From: Cellulosilyticum sp.
GTDB taxonomy: Bacteria > Bacillota > Clostridia > Lachnospirales > Cellulosilyticaceae
DNA: 47,876 nt
Assembly (NCBI GenBank): GCA_015058045.1
Contig: SVDC01000026.1
Coordinates: 8,180 to 56,055 of the forward strand
Direction: 5' to 3'
The notes beneath the pieces are model-generated. The model saw only the letters and a list, made by a program, of their open reading frames with translations. It was not told the origin of the DNA and searched no databases. Of this stretch, positions 1-7,655 are shown piece by piece. A program made the translations under genes and the position numbers. Within the stretch, counting starts at the first letter, position 1; every line of letters begins with the position of its first letter.

Positions 1-606
1 GGTGACTTCGAGATACAACCTGTTTTTAGTGGAGAAGATGCACTATTATACTTAGAAGCATATACGTATGATTTAGTAATCCTAGATTTAATGCTGCCAG
101 GCATTGATGGAATGAGTGTCTTATCTTATATTGATAAGAGAAATTTAGGAGTAGGGGTTTTAATGCTTACTGCTAAAGAGGATTTAGGAGATAAATTAAA
201 AGCATTTGAATTAGGAGCACAAGACTATTTAACTAAGCCTTTCTTTATGGAAGAGCTAAAAGCAAGAATGTATGTCATTTTAAAAAGGCTAGGTAAGGTG
301 GCAGAAAAAAATACTTTAGTTTTTAAAGGACTTAAAATGGATTTACTGAGCAAAAGTGTTTATATTGAAGAAAATAAGATTGAACTTAGTGAAAGGCTCT
401 ATCATTTATTGGAGTATTTTATGCTCAATCAAGGGATTTTACTTTTTAAAGAACAAATTTTTGCACGCATCTGTGGATATGATAGTGATGCTTCTACAGA
501 AATTGTGGAAGTTTATATGAGTTATTTAAGAAAAAAACTAGTCCAATATGATTATGGAAAATATTTAAAAACAAAAAGAGGTATGGGCTATATATTAGAG
601 GAGTAA
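1..606 (+). CDS. OmpR-family response regulator (5' end outside window)
   Basis: Open reading frame runs in frame from base 1, so the true start lies upstream; about the first 20-25 residues are missing. The visible part begins inside the receiver domain. The phospho-acceptor Asp is in the motif LVILDLMLPG (codon at 85-87), followed by the conserved Thr of MLTAK and the Lys of DYLTKPF. A linker leads to a C-terminal winged-helix DNA-binding domain ending in SYLRKKL and KTKRGMGYILEE, which is typical of the OmpR/PhoB class. The kinase gene starts 2 bases after its stop, so the two form one operon and this protein is the likely phosphorylation target of that kinase. The target genes are not evident; the secreted protein gene downstream is one possibility. 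Confidence 0.93.
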   Translation, partial: GDFEIQPVFSGEDALLYLEAYTYDLVILDLMLPGIDGMSVLSYIDKRNLGVGVLMLTAKEDLGDKLKAFELGAQDYLTKPFFMEELKARMYVILKRLGKVAEKNTLVFKGLKMDLLSKSVYIEENKIELSERLYHLLEYFMLNQGILLFKEQIFARICGYDSDASTEIVEVYMSYLRKKLVQYDYGKYLKTKRGMGYILEE

Positions 607-608
607 GC

Positions 609-1889
609 ATGAGAAAAGATATTTTTTCAAGTACAAGGCGAAATATTATTATCATGAGTCTTGGAATTGTGATGGGGACGTTGCTTATATTTGCAATACT
701 TACTCAGGCAATATATAAAGAAAATTTATTTGATGAGGTAGACAGACAACTTTCTACTCATAAAAATATGGTAATTAATGATGCGCATATACAAGAGAAT
801 GGAGAAAATCAGGGAGATATTATCTTACCTTCACCTTTAGTTAGAGAGCTTATTAACTATGTTTGGAAAGAAGGGCAATTAGTAAAAGATAGTCCACATC
901 CATATAAAGGAGAACATCCATATCCTCAGTTTCCAGGTGATGTGATGAATAAAATGGTCTCCATTGAGGATGGTCCTTATCATTATAGAGGTATTCAGTT
1001 TGAAGTTAAAGGTTATACAGTACAACTCTTACTCAGTACAGATGCACTTATAGACTCACTTGCTAATTTACAAAAAGCTTTATTTATTGCTTTTTTAGTA
1101 TTGGTTATTATAGGTTTTGTAGTCGCATTTTATTTGGCAAAGATTGCACTGAAACCACTTGCCAAAGCTTATCATAAGCAAGCAGCTTTTATTCAGGATG
1201 CTTCCCATGAAATGCGTACACCACTTGCCGTCATTAAAGGTAAGTTAGAGCTTATTGTTAGAAGGCCTCAAGATTGTATTGAAGCCCACTATGACGAATT
1301 TTCAGGGATTATGAGTGAATTAAGTGGTCTTGAAAAACTAAATAAAGATTTACTTTTATTGTCTAAAGAAGATATGAGTGGTATTTTAGAAGTAAAAAAA
1401 ATAAGCCTTCAAACATTGTTTAGTGAGATAACTGATTTCTATAGTGAGATTTGTCTTTTTCATGATTTACACTTTGAATATCAAGGAGTAATAGAAAATA
1501 TAGAAGTAGAATGGGATCAGGTGAAGGTAAAAAGATGTATTAGTATTTTGTTAGAAAATGCAATAAAATACTCGAGTCCAGATGAAAGAGTTAGTTTAAA
1601 AGTTGTACCGGAAGAAAAGTATGTCAGAGTAGAAGTCTTAGATACAGGAAGAGGCATTAGAGAAGAAGAGATGGAGCATATCTTTGATCGGTTTTATAGA
1701 AGTAATGAGGTAAGGGCATCAGGGATTGAAGGAAGTGGAATTGGACTAAGTTTATTACAATCTTTAGCATATACAATGGGAATCAAAATAAAGGTAGAGT
1801 CTAAATATGGTGTAGGTAGTCATTTTATGTTATGGATTCCAAGATATATGGCCAGTAGGAGAGAGGAAAAGATTAGTATAAGAGAGTAG
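609..1889 (+). CDS. Membrane sensor histidine kinase
   Basis: A 426-residue kinase with transmembrane helices near residues 13-35 and 157-178. They enclose an extracytoplasmic sensor region of about 120 residues that is not recognisable as a named domain. After the second helix come the dimerisation/phospho-acceptor box DASHEMRTPLAVIKG (His200), the N box LLENAIKYSS (Asn317), the G1 box DTGRGI, the F box IFDRFYRS and the G2 box GSGIGLSLL. All catalytic boxes are intact. It autophosphorylates on His and should pass phosphate to the response regulator encoded 2 bases upstream. The signal it senses cannot be told from the sequence. Confidence 0.94.
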   Translation: MRKDIFSSTRRNIIIMSLGIVMGTLLIFAILTQAIYKENLFDEVDRQLSTHKNMVINDAHIQENGENQGDIILPSPLVRELINYVWKEGQLVKDSPHPYKGEHPYPQFPGDVMNKMVSIEDGPYHYRGIQFEVKGYTVQLLLSTDALIDSLANLQKALFIAFLVLVIIGFVVAFYLAKIALKPLAKAYHKQAAFIQDASHEMRTPLAVIKGKLELIVRRPQDCIEAHYDEFSGIMSELSGLEKLNKDLLLLSKEDMSGILEVKKISLQTLFSEITDFYSEICLFHDLHFEYQGVIENIEVEWDQVKVKRCISILLENAIKYSSPDERVSLKVVPEEKYVRVEVLDTGRGIREEEMEHIFDRFYRSNEVRASGIEGSGIGLSLLQSLAYTMGIKIKVESKYGVGSHFMLWIPRYMASRREEKISIRE

Positions 1890-1987
1890 GATAGAAATAT
1901 CAAAATGGAAAATAATGCATGAGTATGAACAGGCTATATGAGTCATACTACTATTGTAAAACCAAACCGAATGAGGAGGTAGATTAT

Positions 1988-2074
1988 ATGAGACATTATA
2001 ATGGCCGACACATTCTAAGCCGAGGATTAAGTTATGTAGCTTTAGCTGGAGCTTATCCACCAAAAAGCGATTAG
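1988..2074 (+). CDS. Candidate 28-residue small protein
   Basis: ATG preceded by a strong ribosome site (GAGGAGG, about 7 bases upstream) opens a 28-codon frame ending in TAG. The peptide starts MRHYNGRHILSRGL, is basic at its N-terminus, has a short hydrophobic stretch (YVALAGAY) and ends PPKSD. I recognise no family. It sits 98 bases after the kinase stop and before a strong terminator, so it may be the last gene of the two-component operon. It could equally be chance coding in a 426-base gap. Support rests on the ribosome site and position only. Confidence 0.35.
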   Translation: MRHYNGRHILSRGLSYVALAGAYPPKSD

Positions 2075-2181
2075 GTTTTATGAAAAGCATATAGGGGATC
2101 AGTTACATCTGCGATGTCTGGATAACCAATAGTATATGCTAGTATGTATTAACACATGAAAATGTATTAATACATACCCCA

Positions 2182-2226
2182 AAATGTCTCATAGGAGAAT
2201 CCCATCTTCTATGAGACATTTTTTTA
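2182..2226 (+). terminator. Rho-independent terminator after the two-component operon
   Basis: A 13-bp stem (AAATGTCTCATAG at 2182-2194 with CTATGAGACATTT at 2209-2221), a 14-base loop, and a run of T at 2219-2226. It ends transcripts from the two-component operon. Confidence 0.88.
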
Positions 2227-2315
2227 TTGTAATTATTTTACTTTAATAAGGAAAAAGAGTTGAAGTTATTGTATAATAAGAAGGATACTATATAGAAAGT
2301 AGATAGGTAGAAAGA

Positions 2316-3950
2316 ATGAGAAGGGGTTTATCAATAGTAGGAATTTTATTTGTATTGCTTTGTATTCCTATAATCAGCTATGCGCAGGGAACAAAGCCTG
2401 TAGCTAAGTTCAACTTTGAAAAGGAAGCTTATCAGGAAAGTGAACCTATTTCAGCAGTGGATGAGAGTTATAGTCCGCAAGGTCTAAAAATTGTAAAGAG
2501 ACAATGGAAAGTGATGATAAATGGTAAGGAAAAGACAAGTGCCAATTTACCTAGTTTGTTGAAAAATACTAAAGTGGGGCAAGTTACAGTTTATTTACGG
2601 GTAAAGGATAGTAATGGCACCTGGAGTGAATGGGTAAGTAAAAACCTAACTATTAAGGAAGCTGTTCCATTTAAAATTAATAGTTTTACGTCAGAAAAAA
2701 CAACTTATGGTATAGGTGAAAAGCTTCAACTTACATATACTTATAGTAATCCCAATGATTTAGAAATTAAAGCTCAAAGATGGCGATATAAGAATTTATC
2801 TACCAATGGTAGCAACATCTCCAGTAAACCTAAATATTTTAAGAAAGCAGGGCTATATGAAATCAGCTTAGAAATTCAAGATGAATGGGGGAATTGGTCC
2901 AATAAAGTAAGCTGTAAGGTGAATGTATCTAATGAAATCATCGAAAGAAATGGTTATTATTTATTTGAAAAAGGAAAACAGGGTGATTTAATTGATGGAT
3001 ACATTGATAAGGATTATAATAGTTTTAATGAAGCCAATATTGTAAGTGTTGTAGATGTACCAGGTACTTTAATGATGAGTAATTCGCCTGAAAGTATTTA
3101 TTCGAGTGGTATTTTATATAAGGATACAACTAGTGGTGTGGGAAGATTACTTGTGCATCATCAAAATCGTACGCAATATGCTAAAAAGTTAATGATTATA
3201 GTATCTACACCAGAAGAGCAGCCTGTTACATTAAAAATTTCTAATAAGGCCATTGTGGGCCCTAATAAACATATTTTACAAACAGGGCAAAGGGCAGTTA
3301 GCCAATATTTAAATGGTAGCCTAGCTCAAACTTATACGGTAAAACCAGGGGAAACACTATGTATTTATAATAGTGCATCAGTAAAGAGTTGGAAAAGTGA
3401 AGAAGTGGTATCGGGAACACTTGATTTTGAAAGTTCAGGTAAAGTAACTTGGCAAGTTGTGGCGATGGATGAACAATCTAGCCTGGAAAATTTATCTAAA
3501 CTAAGTGTTTTGGATAGAGATGTACATAATAGAGGAACTTTCAATGTTATTGAAAGACAATATACATTAGATTTAAGTAACATTACAGAATCGGCTAAAC
3601 TTGTATTAGGTAGAGAACAAGAAGAATGGCTACAAGGTAAGGATGCATTAACGGGAGATGTTATGTGGAATAAAGGTAATTATGGATTACCTATAAAAAT
3701 TACAATTACCAATAATGAAGATATAGGTGTAATTGCTAATGCAAGAGGTGGCAATATACTTGGTGCGTTAAAATGGAACAAAACCAAAGTATTTAATATA
3801 CCAAATGAAGATATTTTAAGTTCTAAGACAGTAGCAGCACTTGTAGGTAATATTAAAGCAAATACAACCAATGAAATTGTTTATATGTTACCAAATGGTT
3901 CATCAGCACCTATCTTATTTGGATTTATACCTAAGAGTCTGTGGAAATAA
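2316..3950 (+). CDS. Secreted protein with two Ig/PKD-like modules
   Basis: 544 residues, not recognised as a named family. An N-terminal signal peptide (hydrophobic core SIVGILFVLLCIPIISY, likely cut after AQG) points to export. Two similar beta-rich modules follow, at about residues 28-115 and 116-205. Both end in a Trp-rich turn before the final strand (NGTWSEWVSK and WGNWSNKVSC), the pattern of bacterial PKD/Ig-like repeats. The remaining 340 residues show no motif I can name; they look beta-rich and include one further Trp-rich segment. There is no LPXTG, SLH or choline-binding anchor, so it is probably released or loosely wall-bound. It has a terminator upstream and a 16-base gap to the next gene, which may be co-transcribed. 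Confidence 0.72.
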   Translation: MRRGLSIVGILFVLLCIPIISYAQGTKPVAKFNFEKEAYQESEPISAVDESYSPQGLKIVKRQWKVMINGKEKTSANLPSLLKNTKVGQVTVYLRVKDSNGTWSEWVSKNLTIKEAVPFKINSFTSEKTTYGIGEKLQLTYTYSNPNDLEIKAQRWRYKNLSTNGSNISSKPKYFKKAGLYEISLEIQDEWGNWSNKVSCKVNVSNEIIERNGYYLFEKGKQGDLIDGYIDKDYNSFNEANIVSVVDVPGTLMMSNSPESIYSSGILYKDTTSGVGRLLVHHQNRTQYAKKLMIIVSTPEEQPVTLKISNKAIVGPNKHILQTGQRAVSQYLNGSLAQTYTVKPGETLCIYNSASVKSWKSEEVVSGTLDFESSGKVTWQVVAMDEQSSLENLSKLSVLDRDVHNRGTFNVIERQYTLDLSNITESAKLVLGREQEEWLQGKDALTGDVMWNKGNYGLPIKITITNNEDIGVIANARGGNILGALKWNKTKVFNIPNEDILSSKTVAALVGNIKANTTNEIVYMLPNGSSAPILFGFIPKSLWK

Positions 3951-3966
3951 AAGGAGAGAGTGAGAA

Positions 3967-4455
3967 ATGAAGATTATTTTGCTAGTAGATATTCAAGAAG
4001 GTTATATGAATGATGGAATTAGGTCCTTACCAAAGGACATTGAAAAGCATGTTAAAAATTATGACTATGATTTAGTTATTGCAACACGTTTTATCAATAA
4101 AAATGATACATTACATAAGGCGGATATTCATATTAAAGATATGACTGTATTTAGCAGTAAGGCAAAATTGGTTGAGCCTATTGAAAAAATTTCAGATATT
4201 GTTTTGATGAAATCTACGTATACAAGCTTAACCGAAGACGTTTCTAAGCTTTTACAAAAAAATAAGGTAAAACAGGTTTATATTGCAGGATTAAATACAG
4301 AAACGAGTATTTTGGCAACAGCATTTGATTTATTCGATAAAGGCATCAAACCAGTTGTTCTGTCTCACTTATGCAATACTGTTAATGGAAAAGAAGTCAA
4401 TGAATCAGCCCTTAATATTTTAAGAATTGCTGTTGGAGATGAGTGTATTTTATAG
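3967..4455 (+). CDS. Isochorismatase-fold (cysteine hydrolase family) protein, active-site Cys replaced by Ser
   Basis: 162 residues with the fold's hallmarks: Asp8 in LLVDIQ and a Lys in VLMKSTYTSL (Lys82). It also has the loop GLNTETSILATAFD (109-121), which corresponds to the family's G-x-x-T-[DE]-x-C-V-x-x-T-A. In most members (nicotinamidases, N-carbamoylsarcosine amidase types) the residue after ETx is the nucleophilic Cys; here it is Ser114. True isochorismatases also lack the Cys, so this may hydrolyse a vinyl ether or other non-amide substrate, or be inactive. It is somewhat short for the family. It lies 16 bases after the secreted protein gene with a ribosome site (GGAGAG), probably in the same transcript. 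The substrate is unknown. Confidence 0.8.
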   Translation: MKIILLVDIQEGYMNDGIRSLPKDIEKHVKNYDYDLVIATRFINKNDTLHKADIHIKDMTVFSSKAKLVEPIEKISDIVLMKSTYTSLTEDVSKLLQKNKVKQVYIAGLNTETSILATAFDLFDKGIKPVVLSHLCNTVNGKEVNESALNILRIAVGDECIL

Positions 4456-4470
4456 TTTAAATCTTATATT

Positions 4471-4513
4471 AAAAAATGAGTAGCCTTGAATATGTACAGG
4501 CTACTCATTTTTT
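4471..4513. terminator. Bidirectional terminator between convergent genes
   Basis: AAAATGAGTAGCC and GGCTACTCATTTT form a 13-bp stem with a 13-base loop, flanked by A-run and T-run. It serves both the isochorismatase-fold gene (+) and the TIGR03915-like gene (-), whose stop codon lies at its edge. Confidence 0.88.
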
Positions 4514-5252
4514 AGTCTAATTCAATTAAATGTTTGTAATAGCGTTTAGGCATCCAATTATTTTGGAGTCTTGGATTTTTTCTCGCAGCTATGGTGGTAG
4601 CTTTATAGTAAGTTCTAAAAAGTTCTTCAAAAGCATCTGGCGTTTCTGCCCGCGATAAGATATGGGATTCATCATCGGTTAGATAGCGGATATAAATTTC
4701 CTTTTGATCATAAATCATGGCACAGTTTCTTTTTTGGTCATGAATAATAAAGTTTTGATCAGAAAAACGTTTTTTAAAGTGTCCCATCATAAGTGGAAGA
4801 ATATTGTGGTCGGGTTCAATAGCAGCATAAAAAGTAAGTGGACCAATTTCTTTAAAACGGACAAAACCATAAAAACGATGGACTTCTGTCCAAACACGTT
4901 TACAAGTCAAGTCTACATTACGAATAATATCATTATTCTTAGCTAAATTAATTTGGTCATCGAAATGGTAGCAAAGCCTGATATAATGTAATCCTAAAGT
5001 TTCAGCATCTTCTTCTTCGCTTAAGTAAAGGCGATAAAGATTGTCTAGAGTGTTATAGGAAAGTTTAGTAAGAATGCTCTGATAAACCCTATCTGCCTTA
5101 TCTTCCTCTGTAGGAATCCATTTTGAAATAGTAAGGAGAGAGGGGGAGTAAGTTTGTTCTCTGTAAATATGAACCTCCTCTTTGAGAGGATAGGCATAAA
5201 ACAGTGTAGTAAGATAGCCACTAAAACTGCCATCATATAAATAATCCAACAT
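4512..5252 (-). CDS. TIGR03915/DUF4130-family DNA metabolism protein
   Basis: 246 residues from the chosen ATG (MLDYLYDGSFSGYLTTLF), the usual opening of the TIGR03915 family. This start has ribosome site AGGAGA 6 bases upstream, whereas a longer frame would run back into the upstream gene. Later segments GFVRFKEIG and the C-terminal KNPRLQNNWMPKRYYKHLIE also fit the family. From established knowledge, it occurs next to the TIGR03916 radical SAM protein, and in some bacteria its domain is fused behind a UdgX-type uracil-DNA binding domain. Its biochemical activity is, as far as I know, not established. Here it follows the radical SAM gene by 25 bases in one operon under a LexA-box promoter, supporting a DNA damage role. 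Confidence 0.88.
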   Translation of the reverse strand: MLDYLYDGSFSGYLTTLFYAYPLKEEVHIYREQTYSPSLLTISKWIPTEEDKADRVYQSILTKLSYNTLDNLYRLYLSEEEDAETLGLHYIRLCYHFDDQINLAKNNDIIRNVDLTCKRVWTEVHRFYGFVRFKEIGPLTFYAAIEPDHNILPLMMGHFKKRFSDQNFIIHDQKRNCAMIYDQKEIYIRYLTDDESHILSRAETPDAFEELFRTYYKATTIAARKNPRLQNNWMPKRYYKHLIELD

Positions 5253-5277
5253 AAGATATCTCCTATAAATAAAGTAG

Positions 5278-6702
5278 TTAAAGCTCCCCTGTAAGTGCTG
5301 TAGAAGCATCTTCTAAAAGTAGGGTAGAAGAATTAAGAGGGTGGCTGAGTACAGATTGATTATTCTGCTTAGCAAGAGAACTGCTGGAAATAGAATAACC
5401 AGGAGCATTGGGAAGTATAATCGTTTTACTCTGATTTGGAGTAGAGGATACCATAGAAAATAAACTCAGTTGTTCGTAAGAATGAACTTCTTCAATGAGC
5501 TGTGACGTAGGCGTAAGCATATGGCGAATTTTAGTTTCGTCTAGATCAACCTGACCATAGTATTTGGTGTTACAGGTAATAAAATATTGTGCTCTTTTTA
5601 AGACAATACCTAGTTTTTTTAGGTCATCAAAATGCAAAGGAGCAATGCGTCTGCTACTTACAATTTTGTGGGCACCTTTCACTCCAATACCGGGAACACG
5701 TAGGAGCATTTGATAGGGTGCTTTATTAATTTCTACTGGAAAAAGATGCAGATTATTAAGTGCCCATGAGGTTTTAGGGTCTAAGTAAGTATCAAATTGT
5801 GGATGCTTTTCGTCTAAAAGCTCATTTGCTTTAAAACCGTAATAGCGTAAAAGCCAATCTCCTTGATATAAACGATGCTCTCGAAGTGTTGGCGGTGTCA
5901 TGATGTCTGGTAAGTTTTTACCTTTATTTACAGGCGTATAAGCGGAGTAATACACTCTTTTTAAACTATATTTTTGATAAAGTTTTTCGCTTAGGGAAAG
6001 AATATTGAGGTCAGAATCAGGTGTGGCACCAATAATGAGTTGGGTACTTTGCCCACCGGGCACAAAGGTAGGTGCCTTTTTAAATTTCTTGCGTTCTTCT
6101 AGGTGGATGAGTTGATTTTGTTTGATATCCTTCATGGGCTTAAAGATTTCTTCTTTCTTTTTATCTGGTGCAAGTAGCTTAAGGGAAGCATCAGAAGGTA
6201 GCTCAATATTGACACTCATACGATCAGCATAAAGTCCAGCTTCATGAATAAGTTCTTCGCTGGCACCAGGGATAGCTTTAAGATGGATATATCCACCAAA
6301 GTGGTATTCAGTACGTAGTTTTTTGACTACTTGAGTGAGCATTTCCATAGTGTGATTTGGATTTTGAATAATAGCAGAGCTTAAAAAAAGCCCTTCGATA
6401 TAGTTACGTCTATAAAAATTAATCGTTAGCTCTATAATTTCATTAACCGTAAAAGCAGCTCTTTCTACATCATTAGAGCGCTTGTTTACACAATAAGCGC
6501 AATCATAGATACAGTAATTAGTCATTAAAATCTTAAGTAGGGAGATACAACGTCCATCAGGAGTAAAACTATGACAAATACCAGCTGCTTCAGTAGAGCC
6601 GAGCTGACCTGCTACACTTTTTCGACGAGAGCCCGAAGAAGAGCAGGAGACATCATATTTAGCAGCATCTGATAGTATACGTAATTTTTCTTTAAGCTCC
6701 AT
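5278..6702 (-). CDS. TIGR03916-type radical SAM protein with helix-hairpin-helix, putative DNA repair
   Basis: 474 residues from ATG at 6702, chosen for the ribosome site AAAGGTGATAAC and the family opening MELKEKLRILSDAAKYDVSC; the longer frame adds 31 residues without a ribosome site. The radical SAM cluster-binding motif is CIYDCAYC (Cys64, 68, 71), followed by a TIM-barrel-like region. Near residue 345 lies a helix-hairpin-helix (LLRVPGIGVKGAHKIV), a non-specific DNA-binding motif. A Ser-rich, probably disordered tail ends the protein. Four Cys lie outside the cluster motif (Cys20, 43, 52 and later). The family is annotated as putative DNA modification/repair; the substrate is not known to me. 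It is the first gene of a two-gene operon with TIGR03915, driven by a promoter overlapped by a LexA box, so SOS induction is expected. Confidence 0.9.
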   Translation of the reverse strand: MELKEKLRILSDAAKYDVSCSSSGSRRKSVAGQLGSTEAAGICHSFTPDGRCISLLKILMTNYCIYDCAYCVNKRSNDVERAAFTVNEIIELTINFYRRNYIEGLFLSSAIIQNPNHTMEMLTQVVKKLRTEYHFGGYIHLKAIPGASEELIHEAGLYADRMSVNIELPSDASLKLLAPDKKKEEIFKPMKDIKQNQLIHLEERKKFKKAPTFVPGGQSTQLIIGATPDSDLNILSLSEKLYQKYSLKRVYYSAYTPVNKGKNLPDIMTPPTLREHRLYQGDWLLRYYGFKANELLDEKHPQFDTYLDPKTSWALNNLHLFPVEINKAPYQMLLRVPGIGVKGAHKIVSSRRIAPLHFDDLKKLGIVLKRAQYFITCNTKYYGQVDLDETKIRHMLTPTSQLIEEVHSYEQLSLFSMVSSTPNQSKTIILPNAPGYSISSSSLAKQNNQSVLSHPLNSSTLLLEDASTALTGEL

Positions 6703-6795
6703 GTTATCACCTTTTCTAAAATAAATGAATTGAGTCGTTCTCATAAATATAGTTTTAGCAAAATATAAATTTAAATCTCTGTAATCTTTGTGCAA

Positions 6796-6809
6796 CGAAC
6801 ATATGTTCT
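6796..6809 (-). promoter_or_regulatory. LexA (SOS) box
   Basis: CGAACATATGTTCT on the plus strand (AGAACATATGTTCG on minus) contains the perfect palindrome GAACATATGTTC. It matches the Gram-positive LexA/DinR consensus CGAACnnnnGTTCG at all but one end base. It sits directly downstream of the -10 of the minus-strand promoter (6810-6838), over the expected transcription start, where LexA would block the radical SAM/TIGR03915 operon until DNA damage. Confidence 0.85.
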
Positions 6810-6838
6810 ATTCTAAACTAGAATAAGATTGAATTCAA
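6810..6838 (-). promoter_or_regulatory. Promoter of the radical SAM/TIGR03915 operon
   Basis: On the minus strand: -35 TTGAAT (6838-6833), 17-base spacer, -10 TAGAAT (6815-6810). The LexA box begins at the next base. Transcription should start near 6803, leaving a leader of about 100 bases. Confidence 0.72.
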
Positions 6839-7077
6839 GGTATAGATAAAAAATTGATAGATAAAAATTAATAAGTTGATGGGGTGATTAGAGGAGGGTT
6901 TAAAAATATGGAAGACAATGTTAAAATAATAAGATATATTTTAAGATAGAAACATAGCAAGTAGATTATGAAGCAGTAAGCGTATATAGCATAGATATGA
7001 ATCATAGTATATCCATATATTTTAAGTAAGATAGTGCAAAAGTAAATGAGATGAGAGTGGATAAGGAGAAATGAGAA

Positions 7078-7521
7078 ATGAAAATTAGAAGAATCAAAGA
7101 ATCGGATTTAGAAGACTTAAGATTACTTTACATAGCCCTTTGTAATGAAGAGCGAAGCCTAGAAAAGATTAAGGTATCTTTTAAACAGGTAGAACAAAAT
7201 CAAAATTATTATTTGTTAGGTGCAGAGGTAGATGGGAAAATTGTAGGAACTTTAATGGGGATTGTTTGCTATGATGTAGCAGGTGAGGGTAAAAACTTTA
7301 TGACCCTTGAAAATGTAGTGGTTTTAGAAGACTATAGAGGGAGAGGAATTTGTAGAAGTTTATTTAATGAAATTGAAAAGATTGCACAGGTAAATCAATG
7401 CGACTATATTTATTTTGTATCTGGAGCACAAAGAAAAGAGGCCCATGCTTTATATACAGCATTAGGATATGCAGATGAAAAAGCTAAGGGATTTAGAAAA
7501 CATTTTCATAAATCATTTTAA
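7078..7521 (+). CDS. GNAT-family N-acetyltransferase
   Basis: 147 residues with the GNAT fold pattern: N-terminal KIRRIKESDLEDLRLLY; strand/turn DGKIVGTLMGIV; core strand TLENVVVLEDYRGRGICRSLFNEI, carrying the acetyl-CoA pyrophosphate loop (R-G-R-G-I-C/A type); then YFVSGAQRKEAHALYTALGY near the C-terminus. It transfers an acetyl group from acetyl-CoA to an amine; the substrate is unknown. Ribosome site AAGGAG lies about 10 bases before the ATG. It is followed after 134 bases by the UDG-like gene on the same strand, and no terminator is visible between them. Confidence 0.88.
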   Translation: MKIRRIKESDLEDLRLLYIALCNEERSLEKIKVSFKQVEQNQNYYLLGAEVDGKIVGTLMGIVCYDVAGEGKNFMTLENVVVLEDYRGRGICRSLFNEIEKIAQVNQCDYIYFVSGAQRKEAHALYTALGYADEKAKGFRKHFHKSF

Positions 7522-7655
7522 GAAGAGATGTTAAAGTAAGTCCTAAATATAAAACGATAAGAACCTAGGGATAGAAGAAGGATAAATAGTAGAGAATAAG
7601 TTGGATAATTAATATGGGAAGATGAAATAAGAGAAATAGGAGTTATAGAAAGAAT

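Larger units (their letters stand above)
1890..2315. other. Gap between kinase and secreted protein genes
   Basis: 426 bases without a long gene. It holds the candidate 28-codon ORF (1988-2074), a short direct repeat of ATGTATTAA near 2144 and 2162, and the hairpin terminator at 2182-2226. A TATAAT at 2272-2277 could be the -10 of the following gene, but no convincing -35 lies 16-18 bases upstream of it. Confidence 0.6.
6703..7077. other. Divergent gap between the radical SAM operon and the GNAT gene
   Basis: 375 bases. The left part holds the LexA-regulated promoter. The right part (6840-7077) is A/G-rich and holds a 13-codon frame at 6908-6949 with a GGAGG 10 bases upstream, which I do not call a gene. 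No clear plus-strand promoter or terminator was seen. Confidence 0.5.

Noticed and set aside
6703..6795. Extended N-terminus of the radical SAM protein
   Set aside because: The 31 added residues have no ribosome site, do not look like the family, and would begin within a few bases of the LexA-regulated start site.
6908..6949. 13-codon frame with GGAGG upstream in the divergent gap
   Set aside because: Very short, A/T-rich, spacing of 10 bases to the ribosome-like site, and no other support.
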